Positions 1 through 9,023 of a stretch of DNA of 64,000 nt are shown here, in pieces. The stretch lies in the NCBI RefSeq assembly GCF_001618955.1, contig NZ_LVYV01000012.1, positions 517,575-581,574 on the forward strand, written 5' to 3'. The notes under the pieces are model-generated. The model was not told the DNA's origin. It did no database searches and saw nothing but the letters and a program-made list of their open reading frames with translations. The position numbers and the translations under genes were made by a program. Position 1 is the stretch's first letter. Each line of letters starts with the position of its first letter. This DNA comes from Tardiphaga robiniae (GTDB lineage: Bacteria > Pseudomonadota > Alphaproteobacteria > Rhizobiales > Xanthobacteraceae).

Positions 1-450
1 AAGTCATTCGGCGTGGCCGAGATACTTGAAGACGCTCAGTCCGCGGCACTGTGGGCGGCTGTCCGAGATGTGACGCCATTCGCGGCCAGCGGTCCGCGTG
101 CGATGTGGCCAGTGTGGCGCATCGTGACGCCGCCGGCATCGGGCGGTGCGCTGGGCCAGGCCATCGCCAAGGGCTCGCAGGGCGAGGTCATCTATGACTG
201 GGGCGGCGGGTTGATCTGGGCGGCACTACCGCCATCGGCCGATGCGCAGGCAACGCAGCTCCGCAAGCTGGTCAATGCGGCCGGTGGCCATGCGACGTTG
301 ATCCGCGCGCCGGAAGATGTGCGCCGTGCGGTCGATGTGTTTCATCCGCAGCCCAAAGGCATCGCGGCGCTCGGCGAGCGCGTGCGCAACAGTTTCGATC
401 CGAAGACCATTCTCAATCGCGGCCGGATGTCGCGTGGCCTTGGTACTTGA
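1..450 (+). CDS. glcE: Glycolate oxidase FAD-binding subunit GlcE, C-terminal fragment
   Basis: GlcE is one of two FAD-type subunits of the membrane-associated glycolate oxidase GlcDEF, which oxidises glycolate to glyoxylate. The window opens inside the gene; frame 1 is open from base 1 and ends with TGA at 448-450, leaving about 149 C-terminal residues. The terminal stretch with FDPKTILNRGRM matches the usual 'FDP..ILNPGRM' end of GlcD/GlcE-family oxidases. glcF follows after 12 bases, the normal glcDEF order, so the gene is identified mainly by this ending plus its neighbour. The N-terminal FAD domain lies outside the window. Confidence 0.85.
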   Translation, partial: KSFGVAEILEDAQSAALWAAVRDVTPFAASGPRAMWPVWRIVTPPASGGALGQAIAKGSQGEVIYDWGGGLIWAALPPSADAQATQLRKLVNAAGGHATLIRAPEDVRRAVDVFHPQPKGIAALGERVRNSFDPKTILNRGRMSRGLGT

Positions 451-462
451 AAGACTTGCGAC

Positions 463-1776
<1,314 letters not shown>

Positions 1777-1876
1777 TCTAATTGTGACACCGGCCCCGCG
1801 TTAAACTGGCCCCGCGCTGGCGCGGAAGACTTGAAACGCTGGTCCCTTTTGGATCGGCGCCAACAGGAGGACCACG

Positions 1877-2494
1877 ATGGCTAAAGGCAAGAAGTCGAAA
1901 AAGGACAAGAAGGACAAGAAAAAGCAGAAGAAGCTTTTGACGGCGGCGAAGCCCGCGAAGAAGTCCTCCAAGAAGTCAGTCAAGAAATCCGCGAAAAAGA
2001 CGGTGAAAAAAGCGGCCAAGAAGGCTGCGAAGAAATCAGCCAAGAAGACGGTGAAGAAGGCGGCCAAAAAAGCCACCAAGAAGACCGTCAAGAAAGCCGC
2101 GAAGAAGTCTGCCAAGAAGGCGCCGAAGAAAGCTCCCGCTAAAAAGACGGTGAAGAAGGCCGCGCCGAAAAAGGCCGCCAAGAAAGCGTCACCGAAAAAA
2201 GCTGCGCCGAAGAAGGCTGCCAAGAAGGCGGTGAAGGTTCCTTCCGCGCTCCTGACCAGCACGGCGCCCGCGCCGGCCGTGGTCGAGGCGTCTGTGCCGG
2301 TTGCGATGCCGCCGAAGCCGCCGCGCAAGCCGCGGGCCCCCAAGCCGAAGCCGGTCGAACCGCCAATCGCCGAGACACCGAGCTGGGCGACGCCGGAGCC
2401 TGATCCGTCACCGGTCGAAGGACACTCGTCCGGCGGGACCACGCCAATCGAGTCGCCCGGCTATACGGCGCCCGATCACGACGAGTCCAAGTAG
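1877..2494 (+). CDS. Lysine/alanine-rich histone-H1-like protein
   Basis: A 205-residue, extremely basic protein. Residues 1 to about 125 are degenerate KKAAKK, KKTVKK and KKAPKK repeats resembling the C-terminal tails of histone H1 and bacterial proteins such as AlgP and HctB. The last 80 residues are rich in Pro and Ala (PPKPPRKPRAPKPKP) and end in an acidic segment. There is no globular domain, signal peptide or membrane segment, so nucleic-acid binding or nucleoid compaction is an inference from composition. A strong Shine-Dalgarno AGGAGG at 1865-1870 fixes the ATG start. An intrinsic terminator follows at 2544. It appears to be a single-gene unit. The coding repeats could recombine, so copy number may vary between strains. 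Confidence 0.75.
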   Translation: MAKGKKSKKDKKDKKKQKKLLTAAKPAKKSSKKSVKKSAKKTVKKAAKKAAKKSAKKTVKKAAKKATKKTVKKAAKKSAKKAPKKAPAKKTVKKAAPKKAAKKASPKKAAPKKAAKKAVKVPSALLTSTAPAPAVVEASVPVAMPPKPPRKPRAPKPKPVEPPIAETPSWATPEPDPSPVEGHSSGGTTPIESPGYTAPDHDESK

Positions 2495-2543
2495 TCGGAT
2501 CAAGGCTGACCATCGGTTCTGATCGGCCGACTGATATCTGAGG

Positions 2544-2573
2544 AAACCGCAACGCTCGTCGTTGCGGTTTTTT
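2544..2573 (+). terminator. Intrinsic terminator of the Lys/Ala-rich protein gene
   Basis: A perfect 11-bp stem pairs 2544-2554 with 2560-2570 around a 5-nt loop and runs into a T tract ending at 2573. It lies 50 bases after the stop codon at 2494 and points along the plus strand. Confidence 0.9.
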
Positions 2574-2961
2574 CTATGGGAACGCTCGGTGCGGGCGTGC
2601 TCGATTCCTCCGTGTCGCATCAAATCTGCAGGGGCGATTCGAGTAATCGTCGTCCCGGAGGCTGTGGGTGGTCAGGTATTCACCGCTTTCGGGACGGTAA
2701 TTAACAATTCCCAGCCAGTGATAATTCCCCGTGGTGGTATTTTTGGACTGGAATCCCTCCAAAAACGTTGTGCTTTTGCAACACCGCGCCACAACCTCTC
2801 ACGGAAACGTCAGAACGCCTATTTAGGCGGCACTTGCTCGTTTTTTTTCCTTCACCGCTCCGCTTTTGCGCCCCAGAGTTGCGTCCAGTCGATGAATTTC
2901 GCGGTCCCGCCGTCTTTCAGACACGGAACTGCCTCTGGTTTCAAAAGTGATGGGGAATGTC
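2574..2961 (+). other. Leader region upstream of the porin gene
   Basis: About 390 bases without a credible gene. The region is visibly AT-richer than its surroundings. It contains a small hairpin (2816-2820 with 2825-2829, loop ATTT) followed 11 bases later by a run of eight T (2841-2848), which could be a weak terminator or part of a long 5' untranslated leader. The purine-rich GGGGAA at 2952-2957 is the likely ribosome-binding site for the ATG at 2962. No promoter hexamers were assigned with confidence. Reading frames across it lack family-like sequence. Confidence 0.5.
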
Positions 2962-3948
2962 ATGAAGAAGATTGTTGTCGCCTCTGCTGCGGTGCTCGCC
3001 ATGGGGATGAGCTCGGCTTCCGCAGCCGATCTGGGCGCGAAGATGTACAAGAAGGCGCCGCCGATCGTGGCTGCCTACGATCCTTGGGACATCGCTTTCG
3101 GCGCTGCGGTCATGAGCAACTACGTGTTCCGTGGTGTCACGCAGTCGAACGGCAACAAGGGTTCGGTCGCCGCTTACTTCGAGCCGCGCTACAACATCAC
3201 CAAGGACGTTCAGCTGTACGCCGGCGTGTCGGGTGAGAGCATCGCCTTCCCGAACCGCGCTTCGATGGAGCTCGACGGCTACTTCGGTATCCGCCCGACC
3301 TGGGGCGCAGCAGCGTTCGACTTCGGCTTCTTCTATTACGGCTATCCGGGCGGCCAGTGCTTCAACACCCCAGCCTTCTGCGGTGGCGATATCAACGCCG
3401 TCGCACTGCCGAACGGCAGCGTCGCGAAGAAGAACGCCAGCTTCTACGAAGGCTATGCCAAGCTCAACTACACCTTTAACGACTACTTCTCGCTGGGCGG
3501 CAACGCGTTCTACTCGCCGAACTTCCTGAACACCGGCGCAGAAGGCACCTATGCTTCGATTACCGGTAAGGTGATCGCGCCGTCGACCTGGTTCGGTTCG
3601 ACCGGCATCGGCTCCTACGTCTCGGGTGAGTTCGGTCGCCAGTGGCTGGGCACCTCGGATGCCTTCTACGGCACCGTAGCCTTCCCGAATGGCATCAAGT
3701 ACGCCGACTATAACACCTGGAACATCGGCATCGGCTTCACCTACAAGGTCTTCACGCTGGACCTGCGCTACTCGGACACCAACCTGTCCAAGGGTGATTG
3801 CAACGCCTTCACGTCGGACTTCACGGCTCCTGCCGCCGGCACCAACTTCACCGCGATCAACCCGTCGGGCGCTGGCTCGAGCTGGTGCGGTGCCACCGGC
3901 ATCGTCAAGCTGTCGGCTGACCTGACCGCGATGACCAACCTGAAGTAA
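2962..3948 (+). CDS. TorF-family outer-membrane porin-like protein
   Basis: Predicted outer-membrane beta-barrel of 328 residues. The N terminus is a classical signal peptide (MKKIVVASAAVLAMGMSSASA) followed by 'ADLGAKMYKKAPP', a start typical of Bradyrhizobium outer-membrane proteins. The mature part has many aromatic residues alternating with glycine, and the motif 'SNYVFRGVTQSNG', characteristic of the TorF/Gcw_chp family (TIGR02001). GTG at 2947 and ATG at 2950 are also in frame, but GGGGAA at 2952-2957 favours ATG 2962. Codon use is strongly biased to C-ending codons, as expected for an abundant protein. A strong terminator follows at 3969. The substrate is unknown. Confidence 0.8.
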   Translation: MKKIVVASAAVLAMGMSSASAADLGAKMYKKAPPIVAAYDPWDIAFGAAVMSNYVFRGVTQSNGNKGSVAAYFEPRYNITKDVQLYAGVSGESIAFPNRASMELDGYFGIRPTWGAAAFDFGFFYYGYPGGQCFNTPAFCGGDINAVALPNGSVAKKNASFYEGYAKLNYTFNDYFSLGGNAFYSPNFLNTGAEGTYASITGKVIAPSTWFGSTGIGSYVSGEFGRQWLGTSDAFYGTVAFPNGIKYADYNTWNIGIGFTYKVFTLDLRYSDTNLSKGDCNAFTSDFTAPAAGTNFTAINPSGAGSSWCGATGIVKLSADLTAMTNLK

Positions 3949-3968
3949 GCATTTCGACTGAGATCGAA

Positions 3969-4003
3969 GGGGCGGCAGAGCGATCTGCCGCCCCTTTTCT
4001 TTT
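3969..4003 (+). terminator. Intrinsic terminator of the porin gene
   Basis: A perfect 11-bp GC-rich stem (3969-3979 with 3984-3994) with a GCGA tetraloop is followed by TTTTCTTTT. It starts 20 bases after the porin stop codon and separates this gene from the HPP gene. Confidence 0.95.
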
Positions 4004-4017
4004 GGGATAGGGCTTCC

Positions 4018-4530
4018 ATGACCCGGGACTGGTTGCGGCGCGCAGCGAAGACGATCCGTCGCAACAATCATCGCAATGCGCTGGCTGGTACCGTTGCCGG
4101 GCTGGGGGCAGGGATTGCCATCGGTGTGATGGAGTTCTTCTCGGCCGTTGCGCATTATCCGCTGGTCATCATTCCTTTTGCGACCTCGATCGTCCTCGTG
4201 ATCGGCTCTCCGGAAGCCGAGCCGGCGCAGCCACGGGCGTTGGTCGGCGGACACATCGTCGCGACGCTGGTAGGGCTCGCGGTGCTCAAGCTGACCGGCC
4301 CCCATGCCTGGGCCGCCGCCATGGCGGTCGGCCTCGCTGTGTTGGCGATGTATGTCACCGGTACATTCCACCCGCCTGCCGGGATCAATCCGTTGCTTGT
4401 CGTGTCTCACGCACTACCGTGGACGTTCCTGCTCGCTCCGGTGCTGGTCGGCGCGCTGCTGCTCGCGAGCTTCACGTTTGTCTGGCATCGCTATGCGGCA
4501 GGCCGCGACTGGCCGCGGCACTGGCTTTAG
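4018..4530 (+). CDS. HPP family integral membrane protein
   Basis: A 170-residue protein with five hydrophobic segments (about residues 21-41, 46-63, 77-94, 98-114 and 130-152). It carries the family signature 'GTFHPPAGINP' around residue 114 and the upstream conserved 'PEAEPAQPRALVGGH' segment between helices two and three. HPP proteins are named for the His-Pro-Pro motif; plant plastid members have been linked to nitrite transport, while bacterial members are mostly uncharacterised. It starts 14 bases after the porin terminator, so it needs its own promoter or read-through. It converges with the ABC transporter gene, 16 bases away. Family assignment is firm; substrate is not. Confidence 0.85.
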   Translation: MTRDWLRRAAKTIRRNNHRNALAGTVAGLGAGIAIGVMEFFSAVAHYPLVIIPFATSIVLVIGSPEAEPAQPRALVGGHIVATLVGLAVLKLTGPHAWAAAMAVGLAVLAMYVTGTFHPPAGINPLLVVSHALPWTFLLAPVLVGALLLASFTFVWHRYAAGRDWPRHWL

Positions 4531-4546
4531 CGGGGCGTGTCACGCC

Positions 4547-6292
4547 TCAGGCGGTTTCCGTCCTGGCCTTTGCATCTCCCAGCGCGAAGTGATCGCCGGA
4601 CCGCGTTAGCGACACCTTGCGCTGATGCAAGTCATCGAGCGTGGTGCGGTGGCCGATCGAAACGATGGTCGTGCCAGGCAGCTTGTCTTCCAGCAGCCGG
4701 TACAAAGCCGCTTCCGATGGTTCGTCGAGCGATGCGGTAGCCTCGTCAAGGAAGAGATATTGCGGCTTTTGCAGCAGCGCGCGGGCGACGCCGAGACGCT
4801 GTTGTTCACCGAGTGACAGCATGCGATTCCAGTGGCCATCTTCGTCAAGCCGGGTCGCCAGCGCAGGCAGACCCACGGATCTGACGGCATCGGCGACCTC
4901 CTGTGGGCTGAACGCGTCGGTTTCGGCAGGATAGGCCACTGCATCCTGCAGCGTGCCGACCGGGAAGTACGGCCGCTGCGGCAGCATCATGATCGCCGCA
5001 TTCGCGGGGATCGAGATCTTGCCCTTGCCGAATGGCCAGATGCCGGCGATGGCGCGAAACAGCGTGGATTTTCCGGAGCCCGATGGGCCCGTAAACAGCG
5101 TGCGTTCCCCGCGGCGGAAGCTGAAGCCCGGCGTCTGCACCATGGGACCGCCATTGGGGAGGGTGAGCGTCAGATCGCTCAGCGCGATGTCACTGGTGCC
5201 GGTCTCAGTGGCGTGAACGATATCGGCCTTGGTCGTCAGCGCCTGTACGTTGGCAATGGCTGTCTCGAAGCCATCAAGGCGCATCACGCCGGACTGCCAT
5301 TCCGCCAGTGTGCGATAGGCGGTGACAAAGAATGAAAGCGCACCCTGCACGGTGCCGAACGCATCCGCGGTCTGCATCACGGCGCCGAGCTGGACCTTCT
5401 CCGCAAAATAGGCTGGCGCGACCAGAACATAGGGCAGGATGATCGCGATCTGCTGATAGCTGACCGTGAAGGATGTCAGCTTCTTGGTGCGGCGCATGAT
5501 GTCGATCCAGTTGCCGACGACCAGCGCGAAGCGGGTCGAGAGTCGCTGCCGCTCGACCGGTTCGCCGCGCAACAGAGCGATCTGCTCGGCATTTTCGCGC
5601 GCACGCACCAGATTGAAGCGGAAGTCCGCTTCATAGCGCTGCTGCTGGAAATTCAGTGCCATCAATGGCGCGCCGATATAGTGCGTCAGCGCGGTGCCGA
5701 TCACGGCATAGACGAGCGCGCCCCAGACGAGATAGCCGGGGATCGGGATATCCTGACCGAACACATGCAGCGGCGCCGCGTCGGACAGGCCCCACAGGAT
5801 GATCACGAAGGAGACCAACGTAACGACCGAACTCAGCAGGCCGATGCCGATGTCGAGCGTCTTCTCCACGAACAGCTTCACGTCTTCGGCGATGCGCTGA
5901 TCCGGGTTGTCGGCAGCGTCGCCCTGCAGCTGCATGCGATAGTGGTTGGCGTCGGCGAGCCAGTTGCCGAGATAGCGCTCGGTCATCCAGCGCCGCCAGC
6001 GGATCTGGAGCCACTGGTTGAGGTAGAGCTGATAGACCTTGAGTGCGATGTTGATCGCCGCAAGCACGCTGAAGTAAGCGAGCTGATAGGTGAAGACGTC
6101 GAGGTTTCTGTCCTGCAGTGCGTTGTAGAAGGTGTTGTTCCAGCGATTGAACAACACGCTGAGACCGACCACCGCCAGTTCGATCGCGATCACCGCCGTG
6201 AGGAGGCCGAGTCCCGCCCATTTGTCCTCGGAACGAAAATAAGGAACCGCGATCCGCCAGACGGTCGCGAGCGTGGAGCGGATGTTATTCAC
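4547..6292 (-). CDS. BacA/SbmA-like ABC transporter, fused permease-ATPase
   Basis: A 581-residue half-size ABC exporter. The N-terminal 330 residues form a six-helix SbmA/BacA-type membrane domain (ABC_membrane_2), including the family-typical 'WRRWMTERYLGNWL' segment. The C-terminal ATPase has Walker A GPSGSGKST, signature LSLGEQQR, Walker B YLFLDEATAS and the H-loop histidine in SIGHRTT. SbmA and BacA lack the ATPase, whereas YddA and rhizobial BclA have it. BclA in Bradyrhizobium mediates peptide uptake and bacteroid survival, so this gene is either BclA-like or a YddA-type paralog; sequence reading alone cannot decide. Translation starts at GTG 6292, with GGAG about 9 bases upstream. It is monocistronic and divergent from lldP. 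Confidence 0.88.
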   Translation of the reverse strand: MNNIRSTLATVWRIAVPYFRSEDKWAGLGLLTAVIAIELAVVGLSVLFNRWNNTFYNALQDRNLDVFTYQLAYFSVLAAINIALKVYQLYLNQWLQIRWRRWMTERYLGNWLADANHYRMQLQGDAADNPDQRIAEDVKLFVEKTLDIGIGLLSSVVTLVSFVIILWGLSDAAPLHVFGQDIPIPGYLVWGALVYAVIGTALTHYIGAPLMALNFQQQRYEADFRFNLVRARENAEQIALLRGEPVERQRLSTRFALVVGNWIDIMRRTKKLTSFTVSYQQIAIILPYVLVAPAYFAEKVQLGAVMQTADAFGTVQGALSFFVTAYRTLAEWQSGVMRLDGFETAIANVQALTTKADIVHATETGTSDIALSDLTLTLPNGGPMVQTPGFSFRRGERTLFTGPSGSGKSTLFRAIAGIWPFGKGKISIPANAAIMMLPQRPYFPVGTLQDAVAYPAETDAFSPQEVADAVRSVGLPALATRLDEDGHWNRMLSLGEQQRLGVARALLQKPQYLFLDEATASLDEPSEAALYRLLEDKLPGTTIVSIGHRTTLDDLHQRKVSLTRSGDHFALGDAKARTETA

Positions 6293-6568
6293 AGATCGTC
6301 TCCGGGAGGAGGGCCCTAAGCCCTTAAGATCAGAAATGAATTCCAGCGTTTAGACTAAAGTAGCTGGTTTGATGGCCTGCGGCACCTTGTCGCGAAACTG
6401 TGATTCACCCTAGCATGACCAAAAGCGAGGCATGGGGGCCTCGCATTTGCGTAGCCATGGGCGCTATCGGCTTTGGCCGATCGTGGACGCCCTCGCAAGT
6501 GAACAATCAGCAACTTGCCGATCGATAACGATCGAGCCGCTGCAATAATATAAAGGGGGCGAACGGCC
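6293..6568. other. Divergent intergenic region, ABC transporter / lldP
   Basis: A 276-base divergent control region. It contains a perfect 7-bp hairpin (GCGAGGC around 6424 pairing with GCCTCGC) in its middle and an AT-rich stretch just before lldP with GGGGG at 6555-6559 as the likely ribosome-binding site. LldP-type genes are often controlled by a GntR/LldR regulator; no regulator gene is adjacent and no operator was identified with confidence. Confidence 0.4.
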
Positions 6569-8236
6569 ATGTGGAATCAGGTCTACAATCCATTCAATAG
6601 CTCCACGATCTCGACGGTTGTGGCCGCGATACCGGTGGTCGTCCTGCTGGTGCTGATCGCCACCAACAAGGTCAAGGCGCATATCGCAGCGATCATTGCG
6701 CTGGTGCTCGCCAATCTTGTGGCGATCTATGCATTCACGATGCCCGCTAATATGTCGCTTCGCGCATCGGCGCTCGGCGTCGTGACCGGTTTCTTCCCGA
6801 TCGGCTGGATCGTCCTCAATGTCATCTTCATGTATCGCCTCACGGTCGATAGCGGCCGCTTCGAGGTGTTGCAGCGCGCGATTGGCGGCGTCACCAATGA
6901 CCGCCGTCTGCAGATTCTGCTGATCGCGTTTTCGTTCGGCGCATTCTTCGAGGGCGCGTCGGGCTTCGGTACGCCGGTGGCCGTCACCGGCGCCGTGCTG
7001 ATCGGTCTCGGCTTCTCGCCGCTGGCTGCGTCCGGCCTGTCGCTGATCGCGAACACCGCGCCCGTCGCCTATGGCGCACTCGGCACGCCGATCCAGGGCC
7101 TCGCCACCGTCACCGGCTTCGATCCCTTCGTGCTCGGCGCAATGGTCGGTCGCCAGCTGCCGGTCTTCTCCATGATCGTTCCATTCTGGGTGGTCTGGGC
7201 CTTCGCCGGCTGGAAGGGCATGAAGGAAGTCTGGCCTGCCATCCTCGTTACCGCGCTCTCCTTCGCGATCCCGCAATTCGTGATCTCGAACTTCATCAAT
7301 CCGTGGATCGTCGACATCGGCGCCTCGCTGATCTCGATGGGCGCGCTGATCCTGTTCCTGAAGGTCTGGCAGCCCAAGACGATCTGGACCTCGGCTGCGC
7401 TGCGCGTGCATGACGACTCGGCGTCGACTGTGCCGCCAGTGAAGCCGATGAGCACCGAGAAGCTGACCTCGGCTCAGGTCTGGAGCGCGCTGACCCCGTG
7501 GATCATCCTCTGCGTCATCCTGCTGGTCTGGGGCACCAACTGGTTCAAGGGGATCGTCAACCCGATCTTCTCCTGGAATTTTCCAGTGCCTGAGCTGCAC
7601 AACATGATCAACAAGGTACCGCCGGTGGCCGCCAAGCCGACGCCGGAAGGCGCGGTGTTCGCGTTCACTTACGTTTCCTATACCGGCAGCGGCATGTTGC
7701 TGGCTGCGATCATCTCCGGCTTCATCATGGGCTTCTCGCCTGCGAAGATGATTGTGGAATATGGCCGCACCATCAAGATCTGCACCTACTCGCTGATCAC
7801 CATCTCGGCGATGCTGGCCATCGGCACGCTCACACGTCTGTCGGGTGTCGACGCGACGCTCGGTCTGGCCTTCGCTGCCACCGGCGTGCTGTACCCGTTC
7901 TTCGGCACATTGCTTGGCTGGCTCGGTGTGGCGCTCACCGGTTCGGACACGGCGTCGAATGTGCTGTTTGGTAACCTGCAGAAGATCACGTCCGAACAGC
8001 TCGGTCTGTCGCCGATTCTGATGAGCGCGGCGAATTCGTCCGGCGGCGTGATGGGCAAGATGATCGATGCGCAATCGATCGTTGTGGCCTCCACCGCAAC
8101 CAACTGGTTCGGGCATGAAGGCACCATCCTGCGCTTCGTGTTCTGGCACTCGATCGTGCTGGCCTGCATGGTCGGCCTGTTCGTGATGCTGCAGGCCTAT
8201 GTCTATCCATTCACGCTGATGGTCTTGGCGCCGTAG
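6569..8236 (+). CDS. lldP: L-lactate/glycolate permease, LldP family
   Basis: A 555-residue transporter of the LctP/LldP family that imports L-lactate, D-lactate or glycolate, usually by proton symport. About 13 membrane helices are visible. Family-typical sequences include 'FFEGASGFGTPVAVTGA' (about residue 130) and 'LTGSDTASNVLFGNLQ' (about 455), both in re-entrant, substrate-binding parts of the family, and the C-terminal 'ANSSGGVMGKMI'. The family includes GlcA, the glycolate permease, and glcEF lie at the left edge of the window, so glycolate is a plausible substrate. It stands alone, is flanked upstream by a long divergent spacer and is ended by a strong terminator. Confidence 0.92.
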   Translation: MWNQVYNPFNSSTISTVVAAIPVVVLLVLIATNKVKAHIAAIIALVLANLVAIYAFTMPANMSLRASALGVVTGFFPIGWIVLNVIFMYRLTVDSGRFEVLQRAIGGVTNDRRLQILLIAFSFGAFFEGASGFGTPVAVTGAVLIGLGFSPLAASGLSLIANTAPVAYGALGTPIQGLATVTGFDPFVLGAMVGRQLPVFSMIVPFWVVWAFAGWKGMKEVWPAILVTALSFAIPQFVISNFINPWIVDIGASLISMGALILFLKVWQPKTIWTSAALRVHDDSASTVPPVKPMSTEKLTSAQVWSALTPWIILCVILLVWGTNWFKGIVNPIFSWNFPVPELHNMINKVPPVAAKPTPEGAVFAFTYVSYTGSGMLLAAIISGFIMGFSPAKMIVEYGRTIKICTYSLITISAMLAIGTLTRLSGVDATLGLAFAATGVLYPFFGTLLGWLGVALTGSDTASNVLFGNLQKITSEQLGLSPILMSAANSSGGVMGKMIDAQSIVVASTATNWFGHEGTILRFVFWHSIVLACMVGLFVMLQAYVYPFTLMVLAP

Positions 8237-8260
8237 AGCGCACGCAAGGAATCAATGACG

Positions 8261-8294
8261 AATCCCCGCGGCTGCAAAGCCGTGGGGATTTTTC
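8261..8294 (+). terminator. Intrinsic terminator of lldP
   Basis: A 13-bp stem (8261-8273 with 8278-8290, one G-T pair) with a GCAA tetraloop runs into TTTTT. It begins 24 bases after the lldP stop. An in-frame ATG at 8255 for the next gene lies inside this structure, one reason for preferring the later start at 8396. Confidence 0.9.
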
Positions 8295-8395
8295 ATTTCG
8301 GTGCCACATTGTCTCCGTTCGGTTCTGGTCAACCGGTGCCGCCGCGCGTAGAACCGCGCCCATTGTCGCCACCCACGATCACGCCGAGAATTCAT

Positions 8396-8800
8396 ATGAC
8401 TGCCATGACCACTTTGCTGCGAGCCGCCTTTGCAAGTGCTGCGTTTCTGATTGTCGTCCCTGCGCATGCCGCCGACGAATTTCCATTCGGCATGGAAATG
8501 ACTCTGGATGCGCAACGTCAGCCCGGCTCGAAGCGGATTCCCAATCTGGAAATCGGCGAGGCCGGCGAGACGCGGGTGGAGTTGTGGTGCAGGGGCGGAA
8601 AGGGCCAGTTCTCGGTCGCCGGCAACACGGTCGTCTTCGTGGCTGGCGCAATGGACAATCGCAGCTGTTCAGATGCGCAGGTAGCGATGGACGATCAGTT
8701 GCTTGCGGATCTCGGCGCGGCCACCAACTGGCAACGGCGGGGTGACAGTGTGACGTTCGTCGGTCCGAAGTCACTGCGGTTTCGGCTGAATACGAACTGA
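8396..8800 (+). CDS. Small secreted protein of unknown function
   Basis: A 134-residue protein with a signal peptide (residues 1 to about 25, ending in PAHA-AD) and a mature domain of about 108 residues. The mature part has two Cys (in ELWCRGGKG and NRSCSD) that could form a disulfide, consistent with a periplasmic location. The layout with alternating short strands, 'AGNTVVFVAGAMDNRSCSDAQ' and a final 'VTFVGPKSLRFRLN' recalls small HslJ/META-type periplasmic domains, but this is only a resemblance. ATG 8396 is preceded by GAGAA; a longer frame from 8255 would start inside the lldP terminator. No operon partner is visible. Confidence 0.6.
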   Translation: MTAMTTLLRAAFASAAFLIVVPAHAADEFPFGMEMTLDAQRQPGSKRIPNLEIGEAGETRVELWCRGGKGQFSVAGNTVVFVAGAMDNRSCSDAQVAMDDQLLADLGAATNWQRRGDSVTFVGPKSLRFRLNTN

Positions 8801-8825
8801 TAGCTTAAGCTGCGAAGGCGCTCCA

Positions 8826-9014
8826 CTTCCCCTCTCCCCCGCGGAGCGTAGCTCCGCCAGGCGGGAGAGGGTGACTTCGCGAAGCGAAGGCGGGAGAGGG
8901 GTAGCAGCGAAGCGCGGTGCCTGTGGCACCCTCTCCCGTCTCGAACGCACTTCGTGCGTTCGATCCACCCTCTCCCACGGCGCGCAGCTTCGCTGCGCTG
9001 GGGGAGAGGGGAAG
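8826..9014. repeat. Mosaic extragenic palindromic element, copy 1
   Basis: A 189-bp element bounded by a perfect 15-bp inverted repeat (8826-8840 and 9000-9014). Inside are several nested hairpins, for example 8841-8857 and 8942-8962, separated by C/T-rich 'CCCTCTCCC' and G/A-rich 'GGGAGAGGG' blocks. It fills the space between two convergent genes (ends 8800 and 9024), so it may end transcription from both sides. Elements of this style are common between genes of Bradyrhizobium and Rhodopseudomonas. A relative lies at 49892-50051, also between convergent genes. Confidence 0.85.
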
Positions 9015-9023
9015 TAGCGGCGC

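Noticed and set aside
1940..2240. Repeated AAGAAG-type units considered as a CRISPR or satellite array
   Set aside because: The repeats are in frame, degenerate and coding (KKAAKK), with no unique spacers.
2941..4410. 489-codon minus-strand ORF across the porin and HPP genes
   Set aside because: It is antisense to two well-supported genes, spans a strong terminator, and its translation is Arg/Gly/His-rich without any family pattern.
6464..8149. 561-codon minus-strand ORF opposite lldP
   Set aside because: It is a shadow of the lldP codon pattern; composition is His/Arg/Asp-rich and no motif is visible.
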